A model generated the notes under the pieces. That model had not been told where the DNA came from and ran no database searches. It worked only from the letters and a program-made list of their open reading frames with translations. From contig NZ_JBHTHA010000002.1 of assembly GCF_042676385.1 (NCBI RefSeq), positions 1,302,001 through 1,366,000 on the forward strand: a DNA stretch of 64,000 nucleotides, written 5' to 3'. Of this stretch, positions 1 to 6,775 are shown one piece after another. Every line of letters begins with the position of its first letter. Position 1 is the first letter of the stretch. The stretch is from Paenibacillus_E sp042676385 (GTDB taxonomy: Bacteria > Bacillota > Bacilli > Paenibacillales > NBRC-103111). Both the position numbers and the translations under genes were made by a program.

Positions 1-753
1 AGCATATGTATCTTCAATGAGAACATCCGCTTCATATGTAAAATTGTCCGAGCTTGTTGATGAGATCGCATATGCATTTTGTCCGCTAGCAGCCGTCCCT
101 CTCCAGCCTTGCGTTGTAGGCGTCCATGTGCCTGAAGCCGTATTCCATCCGGTTACATTCGTTGTCGTTTCATATTGGTAGACATTCTGGAAATAAGCCG
201 TTCCGTTATACACATGGTAGCCCAGGTTCCCTGTGGAATACTTCGTATCATTGACGGAAATTACCAATACGCTATCTAAGTATACGTTGATGAGCGAACC
301 ATCCGCAGCGATCTTAACATGGTAAGCTGTTCCTGTATGAATCGTCGCTGCGTATGGAGTCCCAACATCAGCGCCCGTAGCGAAGTCGAAGAGCCTCACA
401 CGATCCAGATTCGGGTCAACGCTGACCACGTACCCTTTGGATCCGTCTTCACTGGCTCTGAAGGCAAGAGAGCCTACGCCGAATGCAGAGGCGCTGTCTA
501 TCGTCACATCAGCTTCGTACACAAAGTTTGTTCCAGCGGTTGTCGTCGAAATCGCGAAAGCGTTCGCATTCGCTGCGCTTACTCCCTTTACTCCGCTCCC
601 TGCCTGGATAGACCAAGTTCCGGATATTGGTGTATAGCCTGGCATATTAGAGTTGAGGCTTGAAGCGTACGCTGTCGTAACGCCTAACGATGCCGCACTA
701 GTAACGGCAATAATTAGAAGAGCTCTCAACATCCATTTGAACCCTATTCTCAT
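1..753 (-). CDS. Secreted LamG/CBM66-like carbohydrate-binding protein, N-terminal part
   Basis: The frame is open from an ATG at 753 to the left edge, so only the first 251 residues are visible. AGGAG at 764-768 (read on the minus strand) sits about 9 nt upstream and decides the start. Residues 1-29 form a signal peptide (MRIGFKWMLRALLIIAV then a small-residue stretch ending in AYA). Two successive beta-sandwich units follow, each beginning with a G-x-W strand (SGTWSI near 45, SGTWTP near 210) and containing FAISTTT/YAISSTS and YEADV strands. This is the pattern of LamG/CBM66-type domains found on secreted levanases and other GH proteins. Because a GH32 fragment lies directly upstream, a fructan-active enzyme is plausible, but no catalytic domain is inside the window. 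Confidence 0.7.
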   Translation of the reverse strand, partial: MRIGFKWMLRALLIIAVTSAASLGVTTAYASSLNSNMPGYTPISGTWSIQAGSGVKGVSAANANAFAISTTTAGTNFVYEADVTIDSASAFGVGSLAFRASEDGSKGYVVSVDPNLDRVRLFDFATGADVGTPYAATIHTGTAYHVKIAADGSLINVYLDSVLVISVNDTKYSTGNLGYHVYNGTAYFQNVYQYETTTNVTGWNTASGTWTPTTQGWRGTAASGQNAYAISSTSSDNFTYEADVLIEDTYA

Positions 754-766
754 ACATTCTCATCTC

Positions 767-1237
767 CTAAATTATTCGAGTAACAATAAATGTAAGCGCT
801 TTTATTCCTTTGTGATAAGGAGTAAGAAAAGCGCTTCCTCGCGCTAATCTCGCAATCGATGACCTGACGGAATCGTATTCCTCGACCTCCTGCCGTTCCA
901 TTTCCGCTTCAAATTCATAGGAAACGCCTGTGAATATCACCACCAAACCTACCTTGCCACCAAAAAATCCACTCGTATCCTTCTCGTCTACAACTGCGCT
1001 GCCGGACCAAATCTCCCCCTGAGGGTAGCGGGCAAGCGCCACAGGAAGATGCTCCCAATGAATAAGATCTTTACTTACAGCATGCCCCCATTGACCCGTA
1101 TTTTGATAAAATTGGTGATATTCGCCCTCAAAATTGACCATCCCGTTCGGATCGCTCATGTTGCCTGATAATGGGGATAAATGATACTGCGGACGAAATT
1201 TTTCTGTGTAATAATTCGGATTACTGTCGTAGATCAT
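767..1237 (-). pseudogene. Truncated GH32 (levanase/invertase) remnant
   Basis: Residues 9-105 read like the start of a GH32 catalytic domain: YYTEKFRPQYHLSP, then NMSDPNG (the nucleophile motif, normally WMNDPNG), FEGEYHQFYQ, WGHAVSKDLIHWEHLPVAL and the GEIWSGSAVVD / TSGFFGG block. The homology stops near residue 105 (about position 925); the remaining residues look like unrelated sequence, and two promoter-like operator palindromes lie inside them. The RDP and EC motifs that carry the other catalytic residues are missing, there is no signal peptide, and no good ribosome binding site precedes 1237. It is probably a leftover of a duplicated fructanase gene and not an active enzyme. Confidence 0.7.
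794..836 (-). promoter_or_regulatory. Two AAGCGCTT palindromes upstream of the LamG gene
   Basis: AAGCGCTT occurs at 794-801 and again at 829-836, 35 bp apart, 40-85 bp upstream of the ATG at 753. The first lies in TGTAAGCGCTTTTA, close to the CcpA cre consensus; the second is in GAAAAGCGCTTCCT. This suggests catabolite repression or a LacI-family sugar repressor acting on the LamG gene. Confidence 0.5.
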
Positions 1238-1342
1238 ATTGTACCCGAAGCACCTAAGAGAAAGATTTCAAAATGCTCGCGTGCTGCCTTTCAATTTCTT
1301 TGCATCAGTATCCAATGTCGACGTCCTAAGACGGCGAATCAC

Positions 1343-1370
1343 ACAAAAAAGCCCTCTTAGCACAGAGGGC
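1343..1370 (-). terminator. Intrinsic terminator of the MFS gene
   Basis: GCCCTCT/AGAGGGC stem with a 6-nt loop at 1351-1370, followed on the minus strand by a run of T (1345-1350). It lies 18 bp past the stop codon of the MFS gene. Confidence 0.8.
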
Positions 1371-1387
1371 TTATCAAGACAACCTAT

Positions 1388-2608
1388 TTACGATTGGATC
1401 TTCTTCACAAATTCTTCCCGGTACTCTTTTGGGCTTTTCTTTTCCAGAAAAATTTTACCCTGTTTTTGGTCGAATAACTTGATTTTCACTCCAATACAGA
1501 TGAATGCAAGTATTAGAAACAATACACCGCTCCATACAACCTGGTGTGTTCCTTTCTGGGATAGAAACCAGCCCCCCGAGGCGGTGCCTAATGCAACACC
1601 CAAATTTCCAAAGGATACAAACAAGCTATTGGCAAACTCAGGCGCTTCATGGGCCTCAGAGGTTAACCAAGTTTGGCTTACAATGAGGCCGCTGGTAAAA
1701 ACGGCTCCCCAAGCAATGATAATAAGGATGGCCGCAATCGTATGACCTCCAGCATAAAATAATAGCAAATAAATGATTCCGAGCAATACAGGATAGAAAA
1801 TGGTTGTTTTAATGATACTCTTATTTAACAGTTTAGCTGTTTGTAGATTGCCCACAACGCCGCTCGCACCAAATAAAATTAACATGACACTGATCATTTT
1901 ACCATTCATGCTTGTCACTATCTTGAGATATTCAGCAAAATAGGCGTATACCGAGTACAATGCTGCAAGAATGAAACTGGCGGTTGCAATATTAAGCCAT
2001 AATTTCGGTTTAATTAAAATTTTCAATTGTTTCCCATAGGATAGTTTTTCTTTTACCGGCATGGATGGTATCCAGTATAATATGCCAATAAATGTGATTG
2101 CATTAATAAGAGCGGAAAAGAGAAATGCAGCTTCGAGTGAAAACTGATCCCCAATAAATGATGTGATTGGAACACCTAATACCATCCCCACAGTTACTCC
2201 TATAAAAACTCTGGCAACAGCCGAGGCGCTTTGTTCTTGTGGCACAGAGTTTGCAGCTGCCGCAAAGGCTACGGAGAAATATACCGGATGTAGAAAAGCG
2301 GGTAAAATTCGAAAAAGCAATAAGACAGTGTAGTTGGGGGCGAATGCTGAAACAAAATTGGAAACTGCAAAAATGGCAAGAACCCCGGCTAAAATTTTTT
2401 TGCGGTTCATTCCTGAAAATAATAAAGTCATGAATGGGCCAGAAATGGCAATGATCAGAGCAAATATGCTTACAAGCATACCCGCTTGAGAAACGCTAAC
2501 ATGGAATTGATTTGTAATCTTAGGTAAAATGCCCACAACGCCAAGCTCGGTATTAATAATTCCAAATATGCCGAGGGCGATGATAGATGTGAGAAATGAC
2601 TTTTTCAT
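1388..2608 (-). CDS. MFS drug/sugar efflux transporter (DHA1, AraJ/YdhP-like)
   Basis: 406 residues with twelve hydrophobic segments, the usual length of a 12-TM major facilitator. The first helix (SIIALGIFGIINTELGVVGILP) resembles the AraJ/YdhP branch, whose helix 1 has the TEF/TEL-xxxGLLP motif. The loop after helix 2 carries FSGMNRKKIL, the position of the MFS GxxxDRxGRK motif. It starts with ATG after a GGAGGGGG element and follows the MerR gene by 25 bp, so the two form one operon. MerR control suggests that the exporter is induced by the compound it removes; the substrate cannot be read from the sequence. Confidence 0.85.
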   Translation of the reverse strand: MKKSFLTSIIALGIFGIINTELGVVGILPKITNQFHVSVSQAGMLVSIFALIIAISGPFMTLLFSGMNRKKILAGVLAIFAVSNFVSAFAPNYTVLLLFRILPAFLHPVYFSVAFAAAANSVPQEQSASAVARVFIGVTVGMVLGVPITSFIGDQFSLEAAFLFSALINAITFIGILYWIPSMPVKEKLSYGKQLKILIKPKLWLNIATASFILAALYSVYAYFAEYLKIVTSMNGKMISVMLILFGASGVVGNLQTAKLLNKSIIKTTIFYPVLLGIIYLLLFYAGGHTIAAILIIIAWGAVFTSGLIVSQTWLTSEAHEAPEFANSLFVSFGNLGVALGTASGGWFLSQKGTHQVVWSGVLFLILAFICIGVKIKLFDQKQGKIFLEKKSPKEYREEFVKKIQS

Positions 2609-2633
2609 ATGGATATGAAATCCCCCTCCAAGT

Positions 2634-3017
2634 CTATTTATCTAATGCATATTGATTCTCCATCTCCTTATAAATAACAATTTTATCTGCAAGCAAATTT
2701 AAATTTTTCTGAAGTTCAAACATGTTTTTTTGGACTTCTTTATAGTGTTCTTCGAGAAGTATCCTCCTTGCTGTTAAAGTTGAATCACCCTGCCTCCGTA
2801 GCTCGGCGATTTCTAGCATTTTGGTGATTGGCATTCCAGTAGCTTTCAGTCGATTCAAAAATTCAATCCAGGTAATATCTGTTGAAGAATAATAACGATA
2901 TCCATTTTCATTTCGGCGGATTGAACCAAGAAGACCAATACTTTCGTAATAGCGAAGCGTGTGAACACTGAGACATGTAACAGCAGCAACCTGTCGAATC
3001 GTTAATAACTTTTCCAT
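2634..3017 (-). CDS. MerR-family transcriptional regulator
   Basis: 127 residues from ATG at 3017. Residues 1-70 are a MerR winged-helix domain: LTIRQVAAVTCLSVHTLRYYE, then GLLGSIRRNENGYRYYS and the IEFLNRLKATGMPI segment. Residues 78-125 form the coiled-coil dimerisation helix. No Cys cluster for metal binding is present, so it is of the aldehyde/drug-sensing rather than metal-sensing kind. The longer open frame reaching 3110 was not used because the promoter at 3024-3054 lies inside it. The predicted transcription start falls on or next to the ATG and no Shine-Dalgarno sequence is visible, so the mRNA may be leaderless. It is the first gene of an operon with the MFS exporter and is probably autoregulated. 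Confidence 0.85.
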   Translation of the reverse strand: MEKLLTIRQVAAVTCLSVHTLRYYESIGLLGSIRRNENGYRYYSSTDITWIEFLNRLKATGMPITKMLEIAELRRQGDSTLTARRILLEEHYKEVQKNMFELQKNLNLLADKIVIYKEMENQYALDK

Positions 3018-3023
3018 GTACAC

Positions 3024-3054
3024 AGTATATACTTTCGAGTTAACTCGAAAGCAA
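3024..3054 (-). promoter_or_regulatory. MerR-type promoter with 19-bp spacer and perfect palindrome
   Basis: On the minus strand TTGCTT (3054-3049) and TATACT (3029-3024) are separated by 19 bp, the over-long spacing typical of MerR-activated promoters. The spacer is filled by the perfect 20-bp palindrome CTTTCGAGTTAACTCGAAAG at 3032-3051. Confidence 0.85.
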
Positions 3055-3088
3055 GCACTTATTAAATAATTCTCCAAGCAGCAATCCC

Positions 3089-3320
3089 AGGAGGAAATTA
3101 GATATAGCATCTGCCCCCTTCAAATCAGTAACGATGAAAAACATCATTGTGGGCTCGATCCCATTTTCTCTTACGTCTGTAACGATGGAAAACATCGCTA
3201 TTCACTCGTTTCCATTTATTTTTACGACTGTACCGATGAAAAACATCGTTAACGCATCAATCAGCGTCACATAAGTCGAACTCGCTTGGAACGGTGAGCT
3301 ACACGTCCTCCCCTGAAACT
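3089..3320. repeat. Intergenic hairpin repeat, 51-bp unit in three copies (locus 1)
   Basis: Three consecutive units start at 3128, 3179 and 3230, exactly 51 bp apart. Each has the core CGATGRAAAACATCG, a small hairpin with a 5-nt A-rich loop. The stretch from AGGAGGAAATTAG (about 3089) through the third unit and its tail matches a second locus at 10255-10437, which has two units. No convincing coding frame spans it. It fills most of the 3018-3388 gap. Confidence 0.8.
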
Positions 3321-3339
3321 TATACGTTCCATAACATGT

Positions 3340-3373
3340 AAAAAACCTCCGATCCCTGACAGGACGGAGGTTT
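3340..3373 (-). terminator. Terminator of the oligoglucan ABC importer operon
   Basis: AAACCTCCG/CGGAGGTTT stem at 3343-3351 and 3365-3373, with the minus-strand T run at 3340-3345. It lies 15 bp after the stop of the last permease gene. Confidence 0.85.
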
Positions 3374-3388
3374 CTCGTATGATCCGCT

Positions 3389-4246
3389 TTATTTTATACC
3401 TGAAATATTATAATTCTCGATAATGTGCTTCTGGAAGAAGAAGAAGATAATCATAATCGGAATGACCATAAACGATGCGCCCGCCATCTGTAGCGCGAAG
3501 TTGGTGCCGTGCTGTCCTTTCAGCAGCTGAAGGCCGACCGAAAGCGTATACAGCTTCTCATCGTTAGCGATGATGAGCGGCCAAAGGAAGCTGTTCCACC
3601 CCCCGATGAACGTCAGGATCGCCTGCACGGCGAGAATGGGCTTCGACATCGGCAGCACGATTTGCGCGAACAGCCGGTACTCGCTTGCCCCATCCAGACG
3701 TGTCGCTTCCATGATCTCATCCGGAAGCGTCAGCATGAACTGGCGGAACAGGAAAATGCCGAAGGCGCTTGTGAAGCCAGGCAGCACGATACCGAGCATC
3801 GTGTTCGTCAAATTGACGCTGTTCAGGATGAGGTACACCGGAATCATCGTAACTTGCCCGGGAATCATCATTGTGGCGAGCACAAGCAGGAACATTTTTT
3901 CCCGGCCTTTGAATTTATATTTGGCAAAGCCGAAGCCGGCCATTGCATTCAGCAGCAGTCCGACGAAGGAAAGAAGCGTTATCAACAGTGTGTTGAACAA
4001 ATACTGGCTGAAATCCATTTCCGTGAAAAGCTTGCCGAAGTTGTCGAACGTAAACACTTCCGGCCACAGCGTCGGCGGCATGCGTTTGATTTCCCCTTCC
4101 GTCTTAAAGGAGGAGAGAAGCATCCAGATGAACGGCAAAATCATCGCAACGCCGAACACGGTCAAGACAATGCCGGCGATCCACTGCTGAAGTTTTCCTT
4201 GCGGGCTTCCGGTCCGGGTAGACGTTTTATTCACAGGTGATGACAT
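3389..4246 (-). CDS. Carbohydrate ABC transporter permease (MalG type)
   Basis: 285 residues, six hydrophobic segments, with the inner-membrane permease signature EATRLDGASEYRLFAQIVLPMSKP at about residues 178-201 (EAA loop that docks the ATPase). The N-terminal WMLLSSFKTEGEI and C-terminal HIIENYNISGIK are typical of the MalG/UgpE family. The ATG at 4246 follows TAGGAGGCG. It is the third gene of a binding protein-permease-permease operon (5242-6486, 4260-5144, 3389-4246). No ATP-binding gene lies nearby, so a shared MsmX-type ATPase encoded elsewhere is inferred. The neighbouring phosphorylase points to sophoro- or other 1,2-beta-gluco-oligosaccharides as substrate. Confidence 0.9.
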   Translation of the reverse strand: MSSPVNKTSTRTGSPQGKLQQWIAGIVLTVFGVAMILPFIWMLLSSFKTEGEIKRMPPTLWPEVFTFDNFGKLFTEMDFSQYLFNTLLITLLSFVGLLLNAMAGFGFAKYKFKGREKMFLLVLATMMIPGQVTMIPVYLILNSVNLTNTMLGIVLPGFTSAFGIFLFRQFMLTLPDEIMEATRLDGASEYRLFAQIVLPMSKPILAVQAILTFIGGWNSFLWPLIIANDEKLYTLSVGLQLLKGQHGTNFALQMAGASFMVIPIMIIFFFFQKHIIENYNISGIK

Positions 4247-4259
4247 ACTTGTTCGCCTC

Positions 4260-5144
4260 CTATTCCTCGGCTTGCTTCCGCTGGAGTCTCAGCTGGAGCA
4301 TAGTGACGGCAATAATAATAAAGAAGAGTACGAACGATCCGGCTGCCGCATAACCGAAGTGGCTGAACTGGAAGCCGTTCTGGTAGATGAACAGGGATGC
4401 GGACACGGTGCCGTTAAGCGGTCCGCCCTGAGTCATGACAAAGGGCTCTTCAAAAAACTGCAGCCAGCCGATCATCGTCGTCACGCTGACAAAGAAGATC
4501 GCAAAGCGCATCATCGGGATCGTAATCCGCGTCAGCTGTTGCCAATTGCTTGCCCCGTCGAGCTGCGCCGCCTCATAGTACGACCGGTCGATCCCTTGAA
4601 GCGCGGCAATGAATATGATCATATTCAGTCCGATGCTCCGCCAGAGCGCCAGCAAAATAAGCGACAGCTTGGCAACGGTCGGTTCGGTCAACCATGGCAC
4701 CGGGTCAGCGCCGAGTGACGTCAGGATGTAGTTGAACAGGCCAATGCGGGGGTTGTAAAGGTAGCTCCACACAACGGCCACGGCAACTACGTTGGTGACG
4801 GACGGCAGGTAGTACACGCCACGGAATATCTTGAACACGCGCGAGCGGCCGAAGTTGATCAGCAGCGCAACACCGAGCGAGCATACAATGACCAGAGGTA
4901 CGCCGACGATGACATAGAAGAGTGTGTTCCGCAGAGCCAGCAGGAAAACAGGATCTCCTAATACATCGACATAGTTTTTAAGCCCGACAAAATGAATGGT
5001 CGAATAATTGGCAAGACCTGCGAGGCCCATGTCGGTCAGGCTGATATACACCGCAACGAGTATGGGCAGCAGGGAAAAAACAGCAAGCAGAATAAGGGTC
5101 GGACCGATAAATACATAAGGCGCAGCCTTTGAAGGTCCTTTCAT
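4260..5144 (-). CDS. Carbohydrate ABC transporter permease (MalF/UgpA type)
   Basis: 294 residues with six membrane segments, beginning APYVFIGPTLILLAVFSLLPI, the usual start of UgpA-like permeases. The EAA loop reads YYEAAQLDGASNWQQLTRITIPMM at about residues 190-213. It forms a heterodimeric channel with the permease encoded 13 bp downstream. The start ATG at 5144 is preceded by AGGAAGTGAG. It is separated from the binding-protein gene by 97 bp that contain a hairpin. Expression should follow the divergent, operator-controlled promoter upstream of the binding-protein gene. Confidence 0.9.
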   Translation of the reverse strand: MKGPSKAAPYVFIGPTLILLAVFSLLPILVAVYISLTDMGLAGLANYSTIHFVGLKNYVDVLGDPVFLLALRNTLFYVIVGVPLVIVCSLGVALLINFGRSRVFKIFRGVYYLPSVTNVVAVAVVWSYLYNPRIGLFNYILTSLGADPVPWLTEPTVAKLSLILLALWRSIGLNMIIFIAALQGIDRSYYEAAQLDGASNWQQLTRITIPMMRFAIFFVSVTTMIGWLQFFEEPFVMTQGGPLNGTVSASLFIYQNGFQFSHFGYAAAGSFVLFFIIIAVTMLQLRLQRKQAEE

Positions 5145-5192
5145 GAACTCACTTCCTTTTTAAGTCATAACCTGGCCTGGCTGCAAAATCAG

Positions 5193-5220
5193 CCGACTGC
5201 CGAAAAGCTGCGGCAGCCGG
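5193..5220 (-). other. Intercistronic hairpin between binding protein and permease genes
   Basis: CCGaCTGCCG/CGGCAGcCGG forms a stem of nine pairs around one mismatch, with no T run on the minus strand. Such structures between a binding-protein gene and its permeases often stabilise the upstream mRNA or partly block read-through, giving more binding protein than channel. That role is inferred. Confidence 0.55.
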
Positions 5221-5241
5221 CACCGGGCCGATTAACCAAAT

Positions 5242-6486
5242 TTACTTATCCAGCAGTTGCTGGGATTGCGCGTTGAAGTCTTTCAACTGAGCATTGATGT
5301 CCGCCTTGGCACGGTAAATCTGCTCAAAGGTTTTCAGGAAGTTCTGAGAAATATTATCCCACGATTTGACGAGCGGCATGGGCTCGGCGTTTTTCAACTG
5401 CTCGCCGACAACGCTCATGTTGGCATCTCCTTTAAGCTGCGGATCTTCCCACGCCTTCATATTCGCTGGAAGTTCGCCGGTTTGCTTCATCCAGGCCAGC
5501 TGGTTTTCCGGCTTGCTCAAGAAAGAGATGAACTTCATCGATTCGGCTTTATGCTCGGTAAAATTGAAAACGGTCAGGTTGGAGCCGCCGAGGGAGCTCA
5601 TATTGTTTTGCTTTGACGGAAGCACGGCTGTCGCCCATTTGCCGTCAACATTTTGGACTTGATCCTTGACCGCTTTGATCATCCAAGGACCACTGATGAA
5701 CATCGGCACCATGCCGTCTCCACCGAACGTCTGGGAGATGTCCAAACCGAGGTCTACCGGAGCGTAGCCGTTTTGGAAAAAGCCGTTGAGATACGCCACT
5801 GCATCGCGGAACGCAGGCTGATCGAACTGGGCCTTGTTGTCCGTAATCAACTTGGCGTTATTTTGACGGGCGAACATAAAGCTCAGCGTAGGCTCCTTCG
5901 GATCCAGGCCGATGCCGTATTTATCCTTGCCTCGTTCAGTCAGTTTCTTGGAAGCGTCGAGCAGTTCATCCCAAGTTTTTGGCGCATGATCATACCCGAC
6001 CGATTTTAGCACATCGGTGCGATAAAATAGAATTCTTGTCTCAGCGAGCCACGGCACGCCGAAAGTTTTGCCGTCGAATTGGTTGGAAGTTACGGTGCCC
6101 TTGAAGAAGTTCCCGGCCGCAAGTTCCGGATATTTGGACAGGTCGCCCGTCAAATCAGCCAGCGCGCCAGCCGCTGAGAATTCCGGCATCCAGGTTGTGC
6201 CCATTTGCAGCACATCCGGTCCTTTTTTGGAAGCAACTGCCGTCAGCAGTTTGTCATGGGCACTCCCCCATGGAATAGCCTGCACCTTTATCGTAATGTC
6301 CGGATTCTCTTTAGTGAAGGCCTCTGCCATCTGTTCCATCGGCTTGCTGCTGTCGCCCATAGCCCAGACGGAGAGCGTGACTTTGCCGCCTCCTCCGGAT
6401 TTGTTATCGCCTGATGAACATCCCGCCAGCGTAGTTCCTATTAGCATGACTGCCGCTATGGCGGCGCTTGCAGTTTTCTTTTTCAT
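5242..6486 (-). CDS. Oligosaccharide-binding lipoprotein of ABC importer
   Basis: 414 residues of the extracellular solute-binding family 1. Residues 1-23 are a lipoprotein signal with the lipobox LAGC, so Cys23 would be lipidated and the protein held outside the membrane. The mature protein opens with KVTLSVWAMGDSSKPMEQMAEAFTKENPDITIKV, the standard first lobe of MalE-like proteins, and contains GKTFGVPWLAETRILFYRTDVL and GGDGMVPMFISGPWMIKAV. ATG at 6486 follows GGGGAGGAAAACAG. The gene is first in the importer operon and divergent from the GH94 phosphorylase gene, which suggests it binds the phosphorylase substrate, possibly sophoro-oligosaccharides. Confidence 0.9.
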   Translation of the reverse strand: MKKKTASAAIAAVMLIGTTLAGCSSGDNKSGGGGKVTLSVWAMGDSSKPMEQMAEAFTKENPDITIKVQAIPWGSAHDKLLTAVASKKGPDVLQMGTTWMPEFSAAGALADLTGDLSKYPELAAGNFFKGTVTSNQFDGKTFGVPWLAETRILFYRTDVLKSVGYDHAPKTWDELLDASKKLTERGKDKYGIGLDPKEPTLSFMFARQNNAKLITDNKAQFDQPAFRDAVAYLNGFFQNGYAPVDLGLDISQTFGGDGMVPMFISGPWMIKAVKDQVQNVDGKWATAVLPSKQNNMSSLGGSNLTVFNFTEHKAESMKFISFLSKPENQLAWMKQTGELPANMKAWEDPQLKGDANMSVVGEQLKNAEPMPLVKSWDNISQNFLKTFEQIYRAKADINAQLKDFNAQSQQLLDK

Positions 6487-6526
6487 CTGTTTTCCTCCCC
6501 TGATTTAAGTTGTTCCAAGCTTCATA

Positions 6527-6572
6527 GAAACGTTTCGATATGAATTATAGATCAATTTGAAATCGCATTCAA
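6527..6572 (-). promoter_or_regulatory. Promoter and operator of the importer operon
   Basis: On the minus strand TTGAAT (6572-6567), a 17-bp spacer and TATAAT (6549-6544) make a sigma-A promoter. The palindrome GAAACGTTTC at 6527-6536 lies just downstream, around the expected transcription start. It matches LacI-family operator form and has a partner in the opposite promoter, so the LacI protein encoded at 10521 is the likely repressor. Confidence 0.75.
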
Positions 6573-6664
6573 GGTTTTTTTATTGAAGAATTTTCCCTTC
6601 ATCTATAGCCCGAAATCGAGCATATCCCATAATTTTTACGCTTATATACAAAATTATTTAATGT

Positions 6665-6720
6665 TTGACTTCATTTCACTACTTTGTTTATACTCTGTTT
6701 AACTCTTATAGAAACGTTTT
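6665..6720 (+). promoter_or_regulatory. Promoter and operator of the GH94 phosphorylase gene
   Basis: TTGACT (6665-6670), 18-bp spacer, TATACT (6689-6694), then GAAACGTTTT at 6711-6720. The operator is placed downstream of the -10 element exactly as in the divergent promoter, which fits repression by blocking transcription initiation or escape. Confidence 0.75.
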
Positions 6721-6775
6721 TATTGTCCATTTACATATTAAATCATTTCCCCCCATCAAGAGGAGGTACTGCACA

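Noticed and set aside
767..1237. Intact short GH32 enzyme
   Set aside because: The catalytic acid and the RDP motif are missing and the C-terminal 50 residues overlap regulatory sequence of the next gene.
3089..3320. CRISPR-like array at the 51-bp repeat
   Set aside because: Only three units, whole-unit similarity without variable spacers, and no cas genes.
3509..4240. 243-codon open frame antisense to the MalG-type permease
   Set aside because: The opposite strand encodes a complete permease with family motifs; the antisense product is His/Arg/Gln-rich and looks like a shadow frame.
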